Source: Chloroflexota bacterium (GTDB taxonomy: Bacteria > Chloroflexota > Dehalococcoidia > Lucifugimonadales > Lucifugimonadaceae). Taken from it: a stretch of DNA of 20,482 bases. This document shows positions 1 through 7,442 of the stretch, in pieces. The translations under genes and the position numbers were made by a program. The notes beneath the pieces are model-generated. The model had not been told where the DNA came from. It saw only the letters and a list, made by a program, of their open reading frames with translations, and did not search any database. The DNA is taken from positions 40,138-60,619 of the forward strand of contig PASL01000020.1 of assembly GCA_002712125.1 (NCBI GenBank), written 5' to 3'. Every line of letters begins with the position of its first letter. The stretch's first letter is position 1.

Positions 1-63
1 GTTTTAGGTAGTTTCCTTGCAGACATAGCCTATACAATTGTTGACCCAAGGATAAGGTACTAA
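1..63 (+). CDS. 3' end of a DppB-type peptide ABC transporter permease (partial)
   Basis: Frame 1 is open from the first base to a TAA at 61-63 and gives 20 residues ending in a VDPRIRY tail. Seen: the Leu-Ala-Asp...Asp-Pro-Arg-Ile-Arg-Tyr ending is typical of the C-terminus of DppB/OppB-type inner-membrane permeases of the peptide/nickel ABC transporter family. The next gene, a DppC-type permease, starts one base after this stop, the usual dppB-dppC order, which supports the call. Everything upstream, including the membrane segments and the EAA loop, lies outside the window, so substrate and completeness cannot be judged. Confidence 0.8.
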   Translation, partial: VLGSFLADIAYTIVDPRIRY

Positions 64-64
64 T

Positions 65-988
65 ATGAATTCAAATATTAATACAACTAATAGCCCTGCA
101 TTAATAGAAGTGAGCTTAAAAAGCAAGATTTTTTATGTAATAAGACGATGGCCAGTTATACCAATCTTGATACTAAGCATAATGGTATTTATTGCTGTTT
201 TTGCCCCACTAATATCTCCTATGGGACCTAAAGAAATAAATCTTAGAGGACGCGCAGCTCCACCTTTTTGGGAAAAAGAATGGTATGATGCAAATCCTAA
301 AAATGAAAAAACATATATATTAGGTGCTGATCATGTTGGTAGAGATGTCCTAACCAGAATGTTCTATGGAGCAAGAATATCTCTAGCTGTAGCTGTTATA
401 TCACTTACAGCAGGAGTTGTAATTGGTTCAGCGATTGGACTAATCGCAGGATATTATGGTGGATTTATAGATGAATTTTCTATGCGTGCAGTAGATGTAT
501 GGAATGCATTGCCTTTCTTGCTAATTGCTATATTGGCAGCTGTAACTTTTGGACAAGAAGTTTGGATAGTTATGGTTCTGCTAGCTCTAGTAGCTTGGGC
601 TGGAAATGTTAGAAATGTTAGAGCAGAGGTGCTGACACTTAAAACTAGAGATTATGTTGCTCTAGCAAAAATTGCAGGTGCTTCTGATTTCAGGATTTTA
701 ATGAGCCATATTTTCCCAGGAGTAGTTAATACCATAGTTGTATTAGCAACCTTACGAGTCGGAGGATTGATTCTTGCTGAAGCATCTCTAAGTTTTTTAG
801 GTGCAGGAATCCCAGCACAGACTCCCACATGGGGTAATATGATTTCTGAAGGACGTGAATGGCTTAGCACAGCATGGTGGATAGCTATGTTTCCTGGAAT
901 TTCTATCTTACTAGTAGTTATGAGTGTTAACTTTTTTGGTGACTGGTTAAGAGATAGATGGGACCCTAGATTAAGGCAGTTGAGTTAA
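65..988 (+). CDS. DppC/OppC-type peptide ABC transporter permease
   Basis: Second integral membrane subunit of a peptide-type ABC importer, forming the membrane channel with the DppB-like protein encoded just upstream. The 307-residue length fits the family. Seen: a cytoplasmic N-terminus followed by a first membrane helix at about 30-52; the family-typical LGADHVGRDVLTRMFYGAR block at about 86-104; helices at about 105-130, 147-178 and 220-240; and the cytoplasmic EAA-type coupling loop around 186-218 (RAEVLTLKTRDYVALAK followed by GAS...H.FPGV). It starts one base after the upstream stop, with AAGG at 54-57 as a plausible ribosome site inside that gene, so the two are co-translated. Its last four bases overlap the end of the convergent pterin dehydratase gene. 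The substrate (di/oligopeptide, nickel or another small molecule) cannot be told from the permease alone. Confidence 0.9.
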   Translation: MNSNINTTNSPALIEVSLKSKIFYVIRRWPVIPILILSIMVFIAVFAPLISPMGPKEINLRGRAAPPFWEKEWYDANPKNEKTYILGADHVGRDVLTRMFYGARISLAVAVISLTAGVVIGSAIGLIAGYYGGFIDEFSMRAVDVWNALPFLLIAILAAVTFGQEVWIVMVLLALVAWAGNVRNVRAEVLTLKTRDYVALAKIAGASDFRILMSHIFPGVVNTIVVLATLRVGGLILAEASLSFLGAGIPAQTPTWGNMISEGREWLSTAWWIAMFPGISILLVVMSVNFFGDWLRDRWDPRLRQLS

Positions 989-1278
989 ATTTTTAATTCA
1001 TCTACTTTATTTGCCATAACAAAATCTGAATCAACGATGCCACCTTCACTGTGACTCCACCAAGTAATGTTCACACTACCCCATTCTAAAATTATTCTGG
1101 GGTGATGATCATTTTCTTCAGATAAAATTCCAACTTTATTTGTAAATTTTAAAGCTTGGTCAAAATCTTCAAAATTAAAATTTTTTTGTAATTTATAGAT
1201 AGAATCTTCAATAATTAATTGCCAACTTTCTAAATTTGATAATTTAGAAAGTATTTGTTTTTTTTCAAGTTTGCTCAT
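985..1278 (-). CDS. 4a-hydroxytetrahydrobiopterin dehydratase (pterin-4a-carbinolamine dehydratase)
   Basis: Small cytoplasmic enzyme that dehydrates 4a-hydroxytetrahydropterin to the quinonoid dihydropterin, recycling the cofactor of aromatic amino acid hydroxylases. In bacteria the family (PCD/DCoH, PhhB-like) is often found without a hydroxylase. At 97 residues it has the usual length. Seen: the signature HHP at 58-60 after an E-E-N-D stretch, then a beta strand with a histidine at 76 (WWSH) and GGI.DSD near 79-85, matching the conserved His-His...His...Asp active-site pattern. A clear AAAAGGAG lies a few bases before the ATG and supports this start. It is tail-to-tail with the permease gene (4-base overlap) and divergent from the tRNA-Leu. 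No phenylalanine hydroxylase gene is visible nearby, so the physiological partner is unknown. Confidence 0.9.
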   Translation of the reverse strand: MSKLEKKQILSKLSNLESWQLIIEDSIYKLQKNFNFEDFDQALKFTNKVGILSEENDHHPRIILEWGSVNITWWSHSEGGIVDSDFVMANKVDELKI

Positions 1279-1302
1279 AGTACTCCTTTTTCATCATATA
1301 AG

Positions 1303-1330
1303 TTTATAATATATTTGTTAATATTGTTAA
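1303..1330 (-). promoter_or_regulatory. Candidate sigma70-like promoter for the pterin dehydratase gene
   Basis: On the minus strand TTAACA (1325-1330) is followed after 16 bases by TATAAA (1303-1308), each one mismatch from the -35 and -10 consensus. Transcription would start near 1296, about 18 bases before the ATG. A plus-strand TATAAT at 1305-1310 overlaps the same spot and is correctly placed to start the tRNA-Leu transcript, but I see no good plus-strand -35. In such AT-rich DNA chance matches are common. Confidence 0.4.
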
Positions 1331-1333
1331 TAA

Positions 1334-1420
<87 letters not shown>

Positions 1421-1436
1421 TTTTTAGGAATACCTT

Positions 1437-1499
1437 ATGAATAAAGATTTAATAAGAACAAACAATCATAGTCCTTTTTTCGCACAAAAAAAATCATGA
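1437..1499 (+). CDS. 20-codon mini-ORF ahead of the methyltransferase (leader peptide or frameshifted N-terminus)
   Basis: ATG at 1437 opens a 20-residue reading frame, stop TGA at 1497-1499, beginning MNKDLIRTN and ending FFAQKKS. It has an AGGA ribosome site (1426-1429) at good distance, while the following methyltransferase ATG at 1496 has none. The two frames overlap as ATGA (1496-1499), the classic arrangement for coupled translation. Its final codons read CAA AAA AAA TCA TGA: the A-run at 1486-1493 contains an in-frame A-AAA-AAA slippery heptamer (1487-1493), and a -1 slip there enters the methyltransferase frame exactly. It may be a translational leader, a true N-terminal extension reached by slippage, or a chance ORF. 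I do not recognise the peptide. Confidence 0.4.
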   Translation: MNKDLIRTNNHSPFFAQKKS

Positions 1500-2278
1500 G
1501 AGTAAAGCTTGATTCAAAAAACAGTAAAAGCTGGCATCATTTCTTACGTCAACGAGATTTTTTACAAATAATCGATAGTTTGAATTACGATAAAAATAAA
1601 AAAATTCTAGAAGTTGGAGCTGGCGATGGCTCTCAAACTAAACTTCTAAAAAAATATTTTAATCATGTAGTTTCTATAGATGTAGCCCCTTCAACTGACG
1701 CTAAAGATATAATTATAGCTGATGTTTGCAACCTACCTTTCCGAGATAACGAATTTGATATAGTTTTTAGTTCTAATGTTTTAGAACATGTAGATGATCT
1801 TACAAAAGCATTCTCAGAGATGAAAAGAGTCTTAAAAAATGATGGAAAAATGATTCATTCAATGCCAAGCCATATATGGAAAATATTACAAATGTCCTTA
1901 GGTTGGATCCACTCACTTAAAAAAATTTCATATAAACTGTTAAACATAAAATTATCCAGTAGAGCAAATCCTGATGATTTCGTACATTTGCATGGCAAAA
2001 AATCAAAAAATAGACATCTTACTGATAAATTGCTGGGTTTAATAATTCCATCTATTCATGGCACATCAAGTAACCATGTAAGTGAGTTCTTAAGATTTAG
2101 ACCGACATACTGGGAAAAACAATTTAAGGAAAATAATCTTATTTGTGTAAAAAAATATAATCTTTTTTTACATACTCCATATGAGTTTGCCCCATTTAAA
2201 TTTTTAAGAATAAGAGATTTTATAAGTAGATGTGGATTCGCATCGGTATATGCATATGAATTAAGAAAATTTAGATAG
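1496..2278 (+). CDS. Class I SAM-dependent methyltransferase (Methyltransf_11-like)
   Basis: Soluble 260-residue protein that should transfer a methyl group from S-adenosylmethionine; the acceptor is unknown. Seen: SAM motif I LEVGAGDGSQT at 38-48, the acidic end of strand 2 (SIDVAPS), then a motif of the form DVCNLPFRDNEFDIVFS and NVLEHVDDL, ending with the KRVLKNDGKMI post-motif, the standard Methyltransf_11 order. After the Rossmann core comes a lysine- and histidine-rich C-terminal part (about 130-260) I cannot assign. No ribosome site precedes the ATG; translation is probably coupled to, or fused with, the mini-ORF upstream. Its 3' end overlaps the convergent aminotransferase by 18 bases. 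Location at the edge of a sugar-nucleotide locus suggests O- or N-methylation of a glycan component, which is inference. Confidence 0.8.
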   Translation: MRVKLDSKNSKSWHHFLRQRDFLQIIDSLNYDKNKKILEVGAGDGSQTKLLKKYFNHVVSIDVAPSTDAKDIIIADVCNLPFRDNEFDIVFSSNVLEHVDDLTKAFSEMKRVLKNDGKMIHSMPSHIWKILQMSLGWIHSLKKISYKLLNIKLSSRANPDDFVHLHGKKSKNRHLTDKLLGLIIPSIHGTSSNHVSEFLRFRPTYWEKQFKENNLICVKKYNLFLHTPYEFAPFKFLRIRDFISRCGFASVYAYELRKFR

Positions 2279-3361
2279 ACTTACTCCAACAAAATCAACT
2301 TCTTCGTCTAATAATTCAGGATATATAGGTAAAGATAACAATTCATTAGTTAATTTCTCAGTTACTGGAAATTGATTTTTATCTAATTTATAAGAGGCAA
2401 ACATAGGTTCAGCATATATTGGTTTTTCATAATGAATCATGGTTTGAATACCTAATCTTGAAAGATGACTTTTTATTTCATCTCTATTATTTTCTGTGCA
2501 CCTAATAGCATACTTATGATAAACGTGAGTAATATTATTATTTTCTTTTGGAGCTATCATACCACCTGAAATATAAGATTCATACTTTTTAGATATATTA
2601 ATTCTTTTATTAGTCCAATGTGTCATTTTTTTTATCTTGAATTCAATTATTGCTGCCTGCAAAGATGACATTTGTGAGTTATATCCAAGGTTTATATAAT
2701 GTCTATTTACATCTCTACCGTGATATCTTAGCTTAACTATTTCTTCCTGAATAAAATCAGATTTTGTAATGACCGCTCCCCCACTTCCATATGCTCCAGC
2801 AATTTTCATGGGATCAAAGCTTAATGTAGCAGCATCAGAATTATCCCCGAGAATATAATCACCATTCACAGAGCCTAAAGCCTGTGCTCCATCTTCAATC
2901 AATATGACATTGTATTTTTTGCATTCTTCATAAAGACTAGATAAATCCACTAATTCACCGTACAAATGAACAAATATAACGCACTTGATATCATCTTTTT
3001 TAATTCTATTTATAATTTGATCAATATCTGAATGATACTGCAATGTTGAATCGACAAAAACTGGTATTGCTCCAATTCTTTCTACTGGTGAAGCTGACGC
3101 AATAAAAGACAATGATGGAACTATTACTTTATCTCCAGGTAGCACTCCTAGCGATAAAAGCGCAAAATACAATGCATCTGTACCAGAATTTACTGCAACA
3201 GAATGTTTTGCTCTATGAATTTCTGATAACTTATTTTCTAAACTTTCAACTTCTTTTCCCTGTAAGACTTTACCATGAGAAAAAACATTGTCACAAATAG
3301 ATAAAATTTCATTTTTATGTAATGCATATTGGCGATCTAATCGCATAAATGGAATTTTCAT
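2261..3361 (-). CDS. DegT/DnrJ/EryC1/StrS-family PLP-dependent sugar aminotransferase
   Basis: Predicted to transfer an amino group from glutamate or glutamine onto a nucleotide-linked keto-sugar, forming an aminosugar for surface glycans. 366 residues, normal for the family. Seen: NSGTDAL (58-64), which binds the PLP phosphate; EDGAQALGS (156-164), with Asp157 and Gln160 stacking and hydrogen-bonding the cofactor; and the internal aldimine Lys186 in SFDPMKIAGAYGSGG. The SFDPMK wording differs from the more common SFHPTK/SFFPTK, so its exact sugar is not safely predicted. The start ATG lies one base after the upstream epimerase stop, so the two form an operon. It overlaps the convergent methyltransferase by 18 bases. 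Together with the epimerase and the divergent Gfo/Idh oxidoreductase it looks like an oxidation-then-amination route. Confidence 0.88.
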   Translation of the reverse strand: MKIPFMRLDRQYALHKNEILSICDNVFSHGKVLQGKEVESLENKLSEIHRAKHSVAVNSGTDALYFALLSLGVLPGDKVIVPSLSFIASASPVERIGAIPVFVDSTLQYHSDIDQIINRIKKDDIKCVIFVHLYGELVDLSSLYEECKKYNVILIEDGAQALGSVNGDYILGDNSDAATLSFDPMKIAGAYGSGGAVITKSDFIQEEIVKLRYHGRDVNRHYINLGYNSQMSSLQAAIIEFKIKKMTHWTNKRINISKKYESYISGGMIAPKENNNITHVYHKYAIRCTENNRDEIKSHLSRLGIQTMIHYEKPIYAEPMFASYKLDKNQFPVTEKLTNELLSLPIYPELLDEEVDFVGVSLSKFS

Positions 3362-3362
3362 A

Positions 3363-4328
3363 TTAAATAGGATTCTTTTTCAAATGATCAATATATACCT
3401 TAAGACCTTTAGAAAGATCATATTTAGGCTTAAATCCAACTAATTTTTTTGCCTTAGATATATCAAGAGTACCTCTTTTTGGCATGTAACTTGGTACTTC
3501 TCTATACTCAACGTTTACCCCATCAATATTATCACTAATTATATCTATAGCCGAGGACAAAGTTTCAGAATTACCTCTGGCTATATTAAATATTTCTCCT
3601 GAAATATTTTCTTGGGTAGAAACCTTATATATCCCTTGAGCTGTATCTTCAACAAATGTAAAATCCAAAGCCATACTACCATCTCCATCAACGAGTAATT
3701 TTTCACCCTGCAAAGCACGAGTAACAAACTTGTACAGAACCCTCTGATTGCCATCATATGGGCCATAAACGGCTGTAGGTCTGACAATCCTCACATCTAT
3801 ACCATATCTTTTCATATACCCCATGCTGATTATCTCACCAGCTAATTTGATAGAACCATAAATTTCCTTAGGATCTTTATTCGAATTTTCAGAAACAGAA
3901 TTTGAATCAAAGTCGCCATAAACCATACTTGATGAAGTGTATAAAAATTTACAATTGTGATCAAAGTCTCTAATTATCTCTAAGATATTTATAGTACTAG
4001 AAAGAATGGAATCATATGCTTCTTCAGTTTGTTCTATTGCAATACTTGCCAATGGAAGCGCTGCAGTATGAACTATTACATCTGGCTTAACTTTAAGAAT
4101 TGACCTTCTTAAAAAATCTTTATTTAGAGTATCGCCTGTGATGACTGTTACATTATTTATTATATCTTTTAATCTGTTTAGTAAATTAACAGGACGTGCT
4201 TCTGGGTCTGGTAATAAATATTGTTTGAAAGAATCGAATACAGTTACTTCATAACCTGCATCTAGAAATTCTCTCACTACCCTAGAACCAATAAAACCTG
4301 CACCGCCAGTAATAAAAACTTTTTTCAT
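3363..4328 (-). CDS. NAD-dependent nucleotide-sugar epimerase/dehydratase (extended SDR)
   Basis: Extended short-chain dehydrogenase of 321 residues acting on a nucleotide sugar. Seen: N-terminal NAD-binding GGAGFIGS (8-15), HTAALPLAS (87-95), the active-site TSSS (131-134), and the catalytic Tyr157-x3-Lys161 pair in YGSIK, then VRPTAVYGP and a VDGDGSMALDFTFVEDTAQG block typical of the sugar-binding half. The fold matches UDP-glucose 4-epimerase relatives, but epimerase, 4,6-dehydratase and reductase activities cannot be separated by eye. First gene of a two-gene operon with the aminotransferase, whose ATG is one base past its stop. It is divergently arranged with the Gfo/Idh gene across a 111-base gap. 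The ATG start leaves the usual five residues ahead of the Rossmann strand. Confidence 0.85.
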   Translation of the reverse strand: MKKVFITGGAGFIGSRVVREFLDAGYEVTVFDSFKQYLLPDPEARPVNLLNRLKDIINNVTVITGDTLNKDFLRRSILKVKPDVIVHTAALPLASIAIEQTEEAYDSILSSTINILEIIRDFDHNCKFLYTSSSMVYGDFDSNSVSENSNKDPKEIYGSIKLAGEIISMGYMKRYGIDVRIVRPTAVYGPYDGNQRVLYKFVTRALQGEKLLVDGDGSMALDFTFVEDTAQGIYKVSTQENISGEIFNIARGNSETLSSAIDIISDNIDGVNVEYREVPSYMPKRGTLDISKAKKLVGFKPKYDLSKGLKVYIDHLKKNPI

Positions 4329-4379
4329 ATGAATTTAAATATAATTTATATAGTTTTGTTCATTTGTTACTATTATACT

Positions 4380-4408
4380 TTGAAATAATCTTACCAGAGT
4401 ATTAATAT
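4380..4408 (+). promoter_or_regulatory. Candidate promoter for the Gfo/Idh/MocA gene
   Basis: The 111-base divergent gap 4329-4439 holds TTGAAA (4380-4385), one mismatch from the -35 consensus, and after 17 bases TAATAT (4403-4408), four of six -10 positions. Transcription would begin near 4415, about 25 bases before the ATG at 4440. No convincing promoter was found for the opposite strand in this gap and no operator-like palindrome was noticed. The match is weak in DNA this AT-rich. Confidence 0.3.
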
Positions 4409-4439
4409 ACTTAAAAAAAGATAAAAGAATTGTTTAATT

Positions 4440-5600
4440 ATGAAAAATAAATACAAAGTAGCAGTTATAGGTTGTGGTTCAATTGCTAATGCACACTTAG
4501 AAGGCTATTCAAAATTATCAAAAATTGAAATAAAAGCTGTAGTTGATACAAATCGTGCTGCAAGAGAAATGTACATGAAAGAGTACCAAATTCTAAATGG
4601 ATATGAAAATCTTGAGAGTATGTTAAGTGAAATGAATCCTGATATTGTAAGTATATGTGTATGGCATAAATTGCATGATGTTATGACAGAAAAAATAGCA
4701 AACTATCCATCTGTAAAAGGCATAATATGTGAAAAGCCAATGGCTATTGGCCTAGGAAATGCTGAAAAAATGATAGAAGTATGTAAAAAAAATAATGTGA
4801 AGTTAATCATCTCTCATCAAAGAAGGTTTACTCCTGGTTGGATGAAAGCAAAAGATGTAATTCAATCAGGCTTAATAGGTGTACCTATAAGAGGGGAAAT
4901 AAGAGTAAAAGATGGATTATTAAATTGGGGAACTCACTCAATAGATGGTGTAAGATTTGTGTTAGGAGAGCCAGAGGCTCAATGGGTCTTTGGGGCATTA
5001 GAAAGATCAACAAATAAATTTGAAAGAGATACAGCAATTGAAGATTGCTGTATGGGGTTAGTTCAATTTGAAGATAACCTTCAATTTTTTATTCAATCTG
5101 ATTTATTAGATAATAATTGTGATGCAGGCAGATTTACTATTATTGGAACTAATGGGATGATATATATTGAAGAAACAAAGATAAGATTATTTAATGATAG
5201 TTCTAATGGATGGAAAAATATAAAATTAGACCTAGATAAAGATGATAAAGCTATTGGAGGAAATACCAATGCAATGCAAGTAGAAGAACTAATTGAATGG
5301 ATTGAAAAAGACAAAGAAAGTAGATCCTCCGCAAGAATTGCAATAAAAACACAAGAAATAATGATGGCAATATATGAATCAGCTAGAAAAAATAAGGTTA
5401 TCAAACTCCCATTAAAAGAAAAAAATTACCCCTTAGAATTAATGATTGATGAAAAAAAACTACATCTCTATAATAAAGAAAAATATGATATTAGAGAATT
5501 CTTAAATAGAGATAACATTGATGAAGATTTATACCAAAATCTAAAAGCACAAGGCCTAGAACATAACGAAATAATGCAAAAAATTCATTCTAAAAAATGA
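4440..5600 (+). CDS. Gfo/Idh/MocA-family NAD(P)-dependent oxidoreductase
   Basis: Cytoplasmic two-domain oxidoreductase of 386 residues. Seen: N-terminal Rossmann motif VAVIGCGSIANAH (about 7-19); the family signature CEKPMA with catalytic Lys99 (97-102); the loop SHQRRFTPGW (125-134); and NWGTHSIDGVRFVLGEP, which supplies the conserved histidine and aspartate of the substrate pocket. The C-terminal beta sheet follows, then a charged tail of about 50 residues (roughly 335-386) that is longer than in small members such as WbpB/WlbA. It is the only plus-strand gene inside a minus-strand locus. Context beside a DegT aminotransferase suggests it oxidises a sugar hydroxyl to the keto group that is then aminated, as WbpB-WbpE do, but the sequence is not clearly WbpB-like and other polyol or sugar substrates are possible. 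Confidence 0.85.
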   Translation: MKNKYKVAVIGCGSIANAHLEGYSKLSKIEIKAVVDTNRAAREMYMKEYQILNGYENLESMLSEMNPDIVSICVWHKLHDVMTEKIANYPSVKGIICEKPMAIGLGNAEKMIEVCKKNNVKLIISHQRRFTPGWMKAKDVIQSGLIGVPIRGEIRVKDGLLNWGTHSIDGVRFVLGEPEAQWVFGALERSTNKFERDTAIEDCCMGLVQFEDNLQFFIQSDLLDNNCDAGRFTIIGTNGMIYIEETKIRLFNDSSNGWKNIKLDLDKDDKAIGGNTNAMQVEELIEWIEKDKESRSSARIAIKTQEIMMAIYESARKNKVIKLPLKEKNYPLELMIDEKKLHLYNKEKYDIREFLNRDNIDEDLYQNLKAQGLEHNEIMQKIHSKK

Positions 5601-5654
5601 TAAATTTTACGCCAATCTGATTACAAAATAAAATACACGAAAAAATTTAGTCCA

Positions 5655-7436
5655 CTAATTTGTTATAAAATCATCTAATATAGAAATTCTAAGTGCTAAA
5701 TTATCCCAAGAAAATTCATTTTTCATGTTCCAAATATGTTTGATCTCTTTGCTGTTAATTCCTGGGATATTTGTAGGTTCTTTTTTATCTTCTAAGTAGT
5801 TATCTATAGGGTAATTAAACCCTTGCTTAGGTGTAGAAAAATCATACTCTGGGAAAAAACGCGATAAAATTATTTTCTGTATAGTCTTAGACCCCCTATT
5901 CAAAAATAAAAAAGGATGAATATTAGCAGTTTTTTCAAAAAGTTTCCTAGTCAAAAATGGAGTTCTAACTTCAAGGCTAGCTTTCATACTAGATCTTTCA
6001 ATTGCAGGAATAAATGAATAAGGCATTGTATGATTTAAGTCTAATAATCGTGCATTAGAAAGTATATTTTTTGAATCATATTCTATAAATTTATCAACAG
6101 TTTCTTGAAAATTTTTTAAATTTTTCATCCAAGTCCAAGTGCGATAATTTCTAATGATATAGAAAAATAACCTTGAGTCCTCACCCATAATTGTTGATAA
6201 CGCAGAATTACCTTTAATCAACTTAATTGGGACATTCAAAAAATTAAAAAACTTTTTATTTATATCCAATAATTTTCTCCATTTATAAAAATTTTCATAT
6301 CTATTATATCCAAAAAATATTTCGTCTCCTCCTATGCCTGAAATAGCAACTTTTGCATATTGCCTAGCAATTAGTGACATCTGTAATGATGGTATAGCTG
6401 TTAAATTTGCAATTGGTTCTCCATATATATCAATTAAAGATAAATTTTTATCACTAATAATATCCTCTTCTGAATTTATTGTTATATGTTCTAAATTTAA
6501 TTTTTTTGCTATATACTTAGATTTTTTTGATTCATCATTAACGGAATTATTATTAAAGCCAACTGTTAGAGATAAAAGGTCGTCCTTAATCTCTTTAGAA
6601 ATTATAGATGCAATCAATGAAGAATCTACACCTGATGATAAAAATAAAACTTTCGGTACATCTGAACGTAACCTAATTTTAATTGAGTCAATTAAAATAT
6701 TTGTAATATCATCTAAATCATTATTAGATAAGTAATTTTTAAAATCAGATTCATTAACAATTTTTTCTGTTCTCCAATATTTATTCTTAATTATTTTAAA
6801 ATTTTTGTCTGATGAAATATGAGTAGCTGGTGGTATCTTTATCAATCCATCATATCCTGTATCTTCATGGTCCAAGTGGCCTGATATCATAAATTGAATA
6901 GCCTGATTATTAGTAATTACTTTTCTTAGATTTAGCATGTCAGCTAGTGGCTTAGGTTCTGATGAAAAATACAATCCGTCATTATTTTTTATGTAATACA
7001 GAGGCTTTTCTCCAAATGGATCTGTAACTAAATTAATTCGATTATTTGAAAACAATGCAAAAGAATACATTCCATCTAATCTATCTAGAGATTTTATCCC
7101 CCATTTTTTCCAAGATCTTAATAAAATTTCTGTATCTCCTTCAGATAAAAATTGCTCTCCAGATTTTAATAACTCCTTTTTTATTTCAAGGTAATTGTAT
7201 ATTTCGCCATTATACGCTAAGGTTTCGTCTCCTATCTGCATAGGTTGATTAGATTTGCCAGTTACATCAATAATTGATAGTCTTTTGTGACCTAAAAACA
7301 ATCCAATATCTTTTTGTATAAAAAAACCTGTGTTATCTGGCCCTCTATGACTCAATTTATCTAAATATTGTTTACCCTTGTTAATATCAACATCACTTAA
7401 TTTTCTACCAAGATAAAAACCAAAAATTCCACACAT
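5655..7436 (-). CDS. Asparagine synthetase (glutamine-hydrolysing) family amidotransferase, AsnB-type
   Basis: Two-domain, 593-residue enzyme. Seen: Cys2 directly after the initiator Met (MCGIFGFYL), the class II glutaminase nucleophile; RGPD (31-34), YNGEIYN (75-81), GDTE (100-103) and DPFGEKPLYY (139-148), all glutaminase-domain hallmarks; then the ATP-pyrophosphatase loop SSGVDSS (267-273) and GIGGDEIFFGYNRY (367-380). It should release ammonia from glutamine, channel it, and amidate an adenylated carboxylate. Family members make asparagine, but in O-antigen loci relatives such as WbpS and WbtH are linked to amidation of uronic acids. Being the last gene of an operon with two UDP-sugar 6-dehydrogenases favours the latter role (inference). 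It lies six bases downstream of a second, divergent family member. Confidence 0.9.
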   Translation of the reverse strand: MCGIFGFYLGRKLSDVDINKGKQYLDKLSHRGPDNTGFFIQKDIGLFLGHKRLSIIDVTGKSNQPMQIGDETLAYNGEIYNYLEIKKELLKSGEQFLSEGDTEILLRSWKKWGIKSLDRLDGMYSFALFSNNRINLVTDPFGEKPLYYIKNNDGLYFSSEPKPLADMLNLRKVITNNQAIQFMISGHLDHEDTGYDGLIKIPPATHISSDKNFKIIKNKYWRTEKIVNESDFKNYLSNNDLDDITNILIDSIKIRLRSDVPKVLFLSSGVDSSLIASIISKEIKDDLLSLTVGFNNNSVNDESKKSKYIAKKLNLEHITINSEEDIISDKNLSLIDIYGEPIANLTAIPSLQMSLIARQYAKVAISGIGGDEIFFGYNRYENFYKWRKLLDINKKFFNFLNVPIKLIKGNSALSTIMGEDSRLFFYIIRNYRTWTWMKNLKNFQETVDKFIEYDSKNILSNARLLDLNHTMPYSFIPAIERSSMKASLEVRTPFLTRKLFEKTANIHPFLFLNRGSKTIQKIILSRFFPEYDFSTPKQGFNYPIDNYLEDKKEPTNIPGINSKEIKHIWNMKNEFSWDNLALRISILDDFITN

Positions 7437-7442
7437 AACTAT

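Noticed and set aside
5601..5654. Possible bidirectional terminator between the convergent Gfo/Idh and AsnB genes
   Set aside because: No inverted repeat of useful length was found, only AT-rich sequence with A-runs.
6334..6735. 133-codon plus-strand frame inside the AsnB gene
   Set aside because: Antisense shadow of a well-conserved enzyme, arising from low stop frequency opposite the real frame; no ribosome site or recognisable motif.
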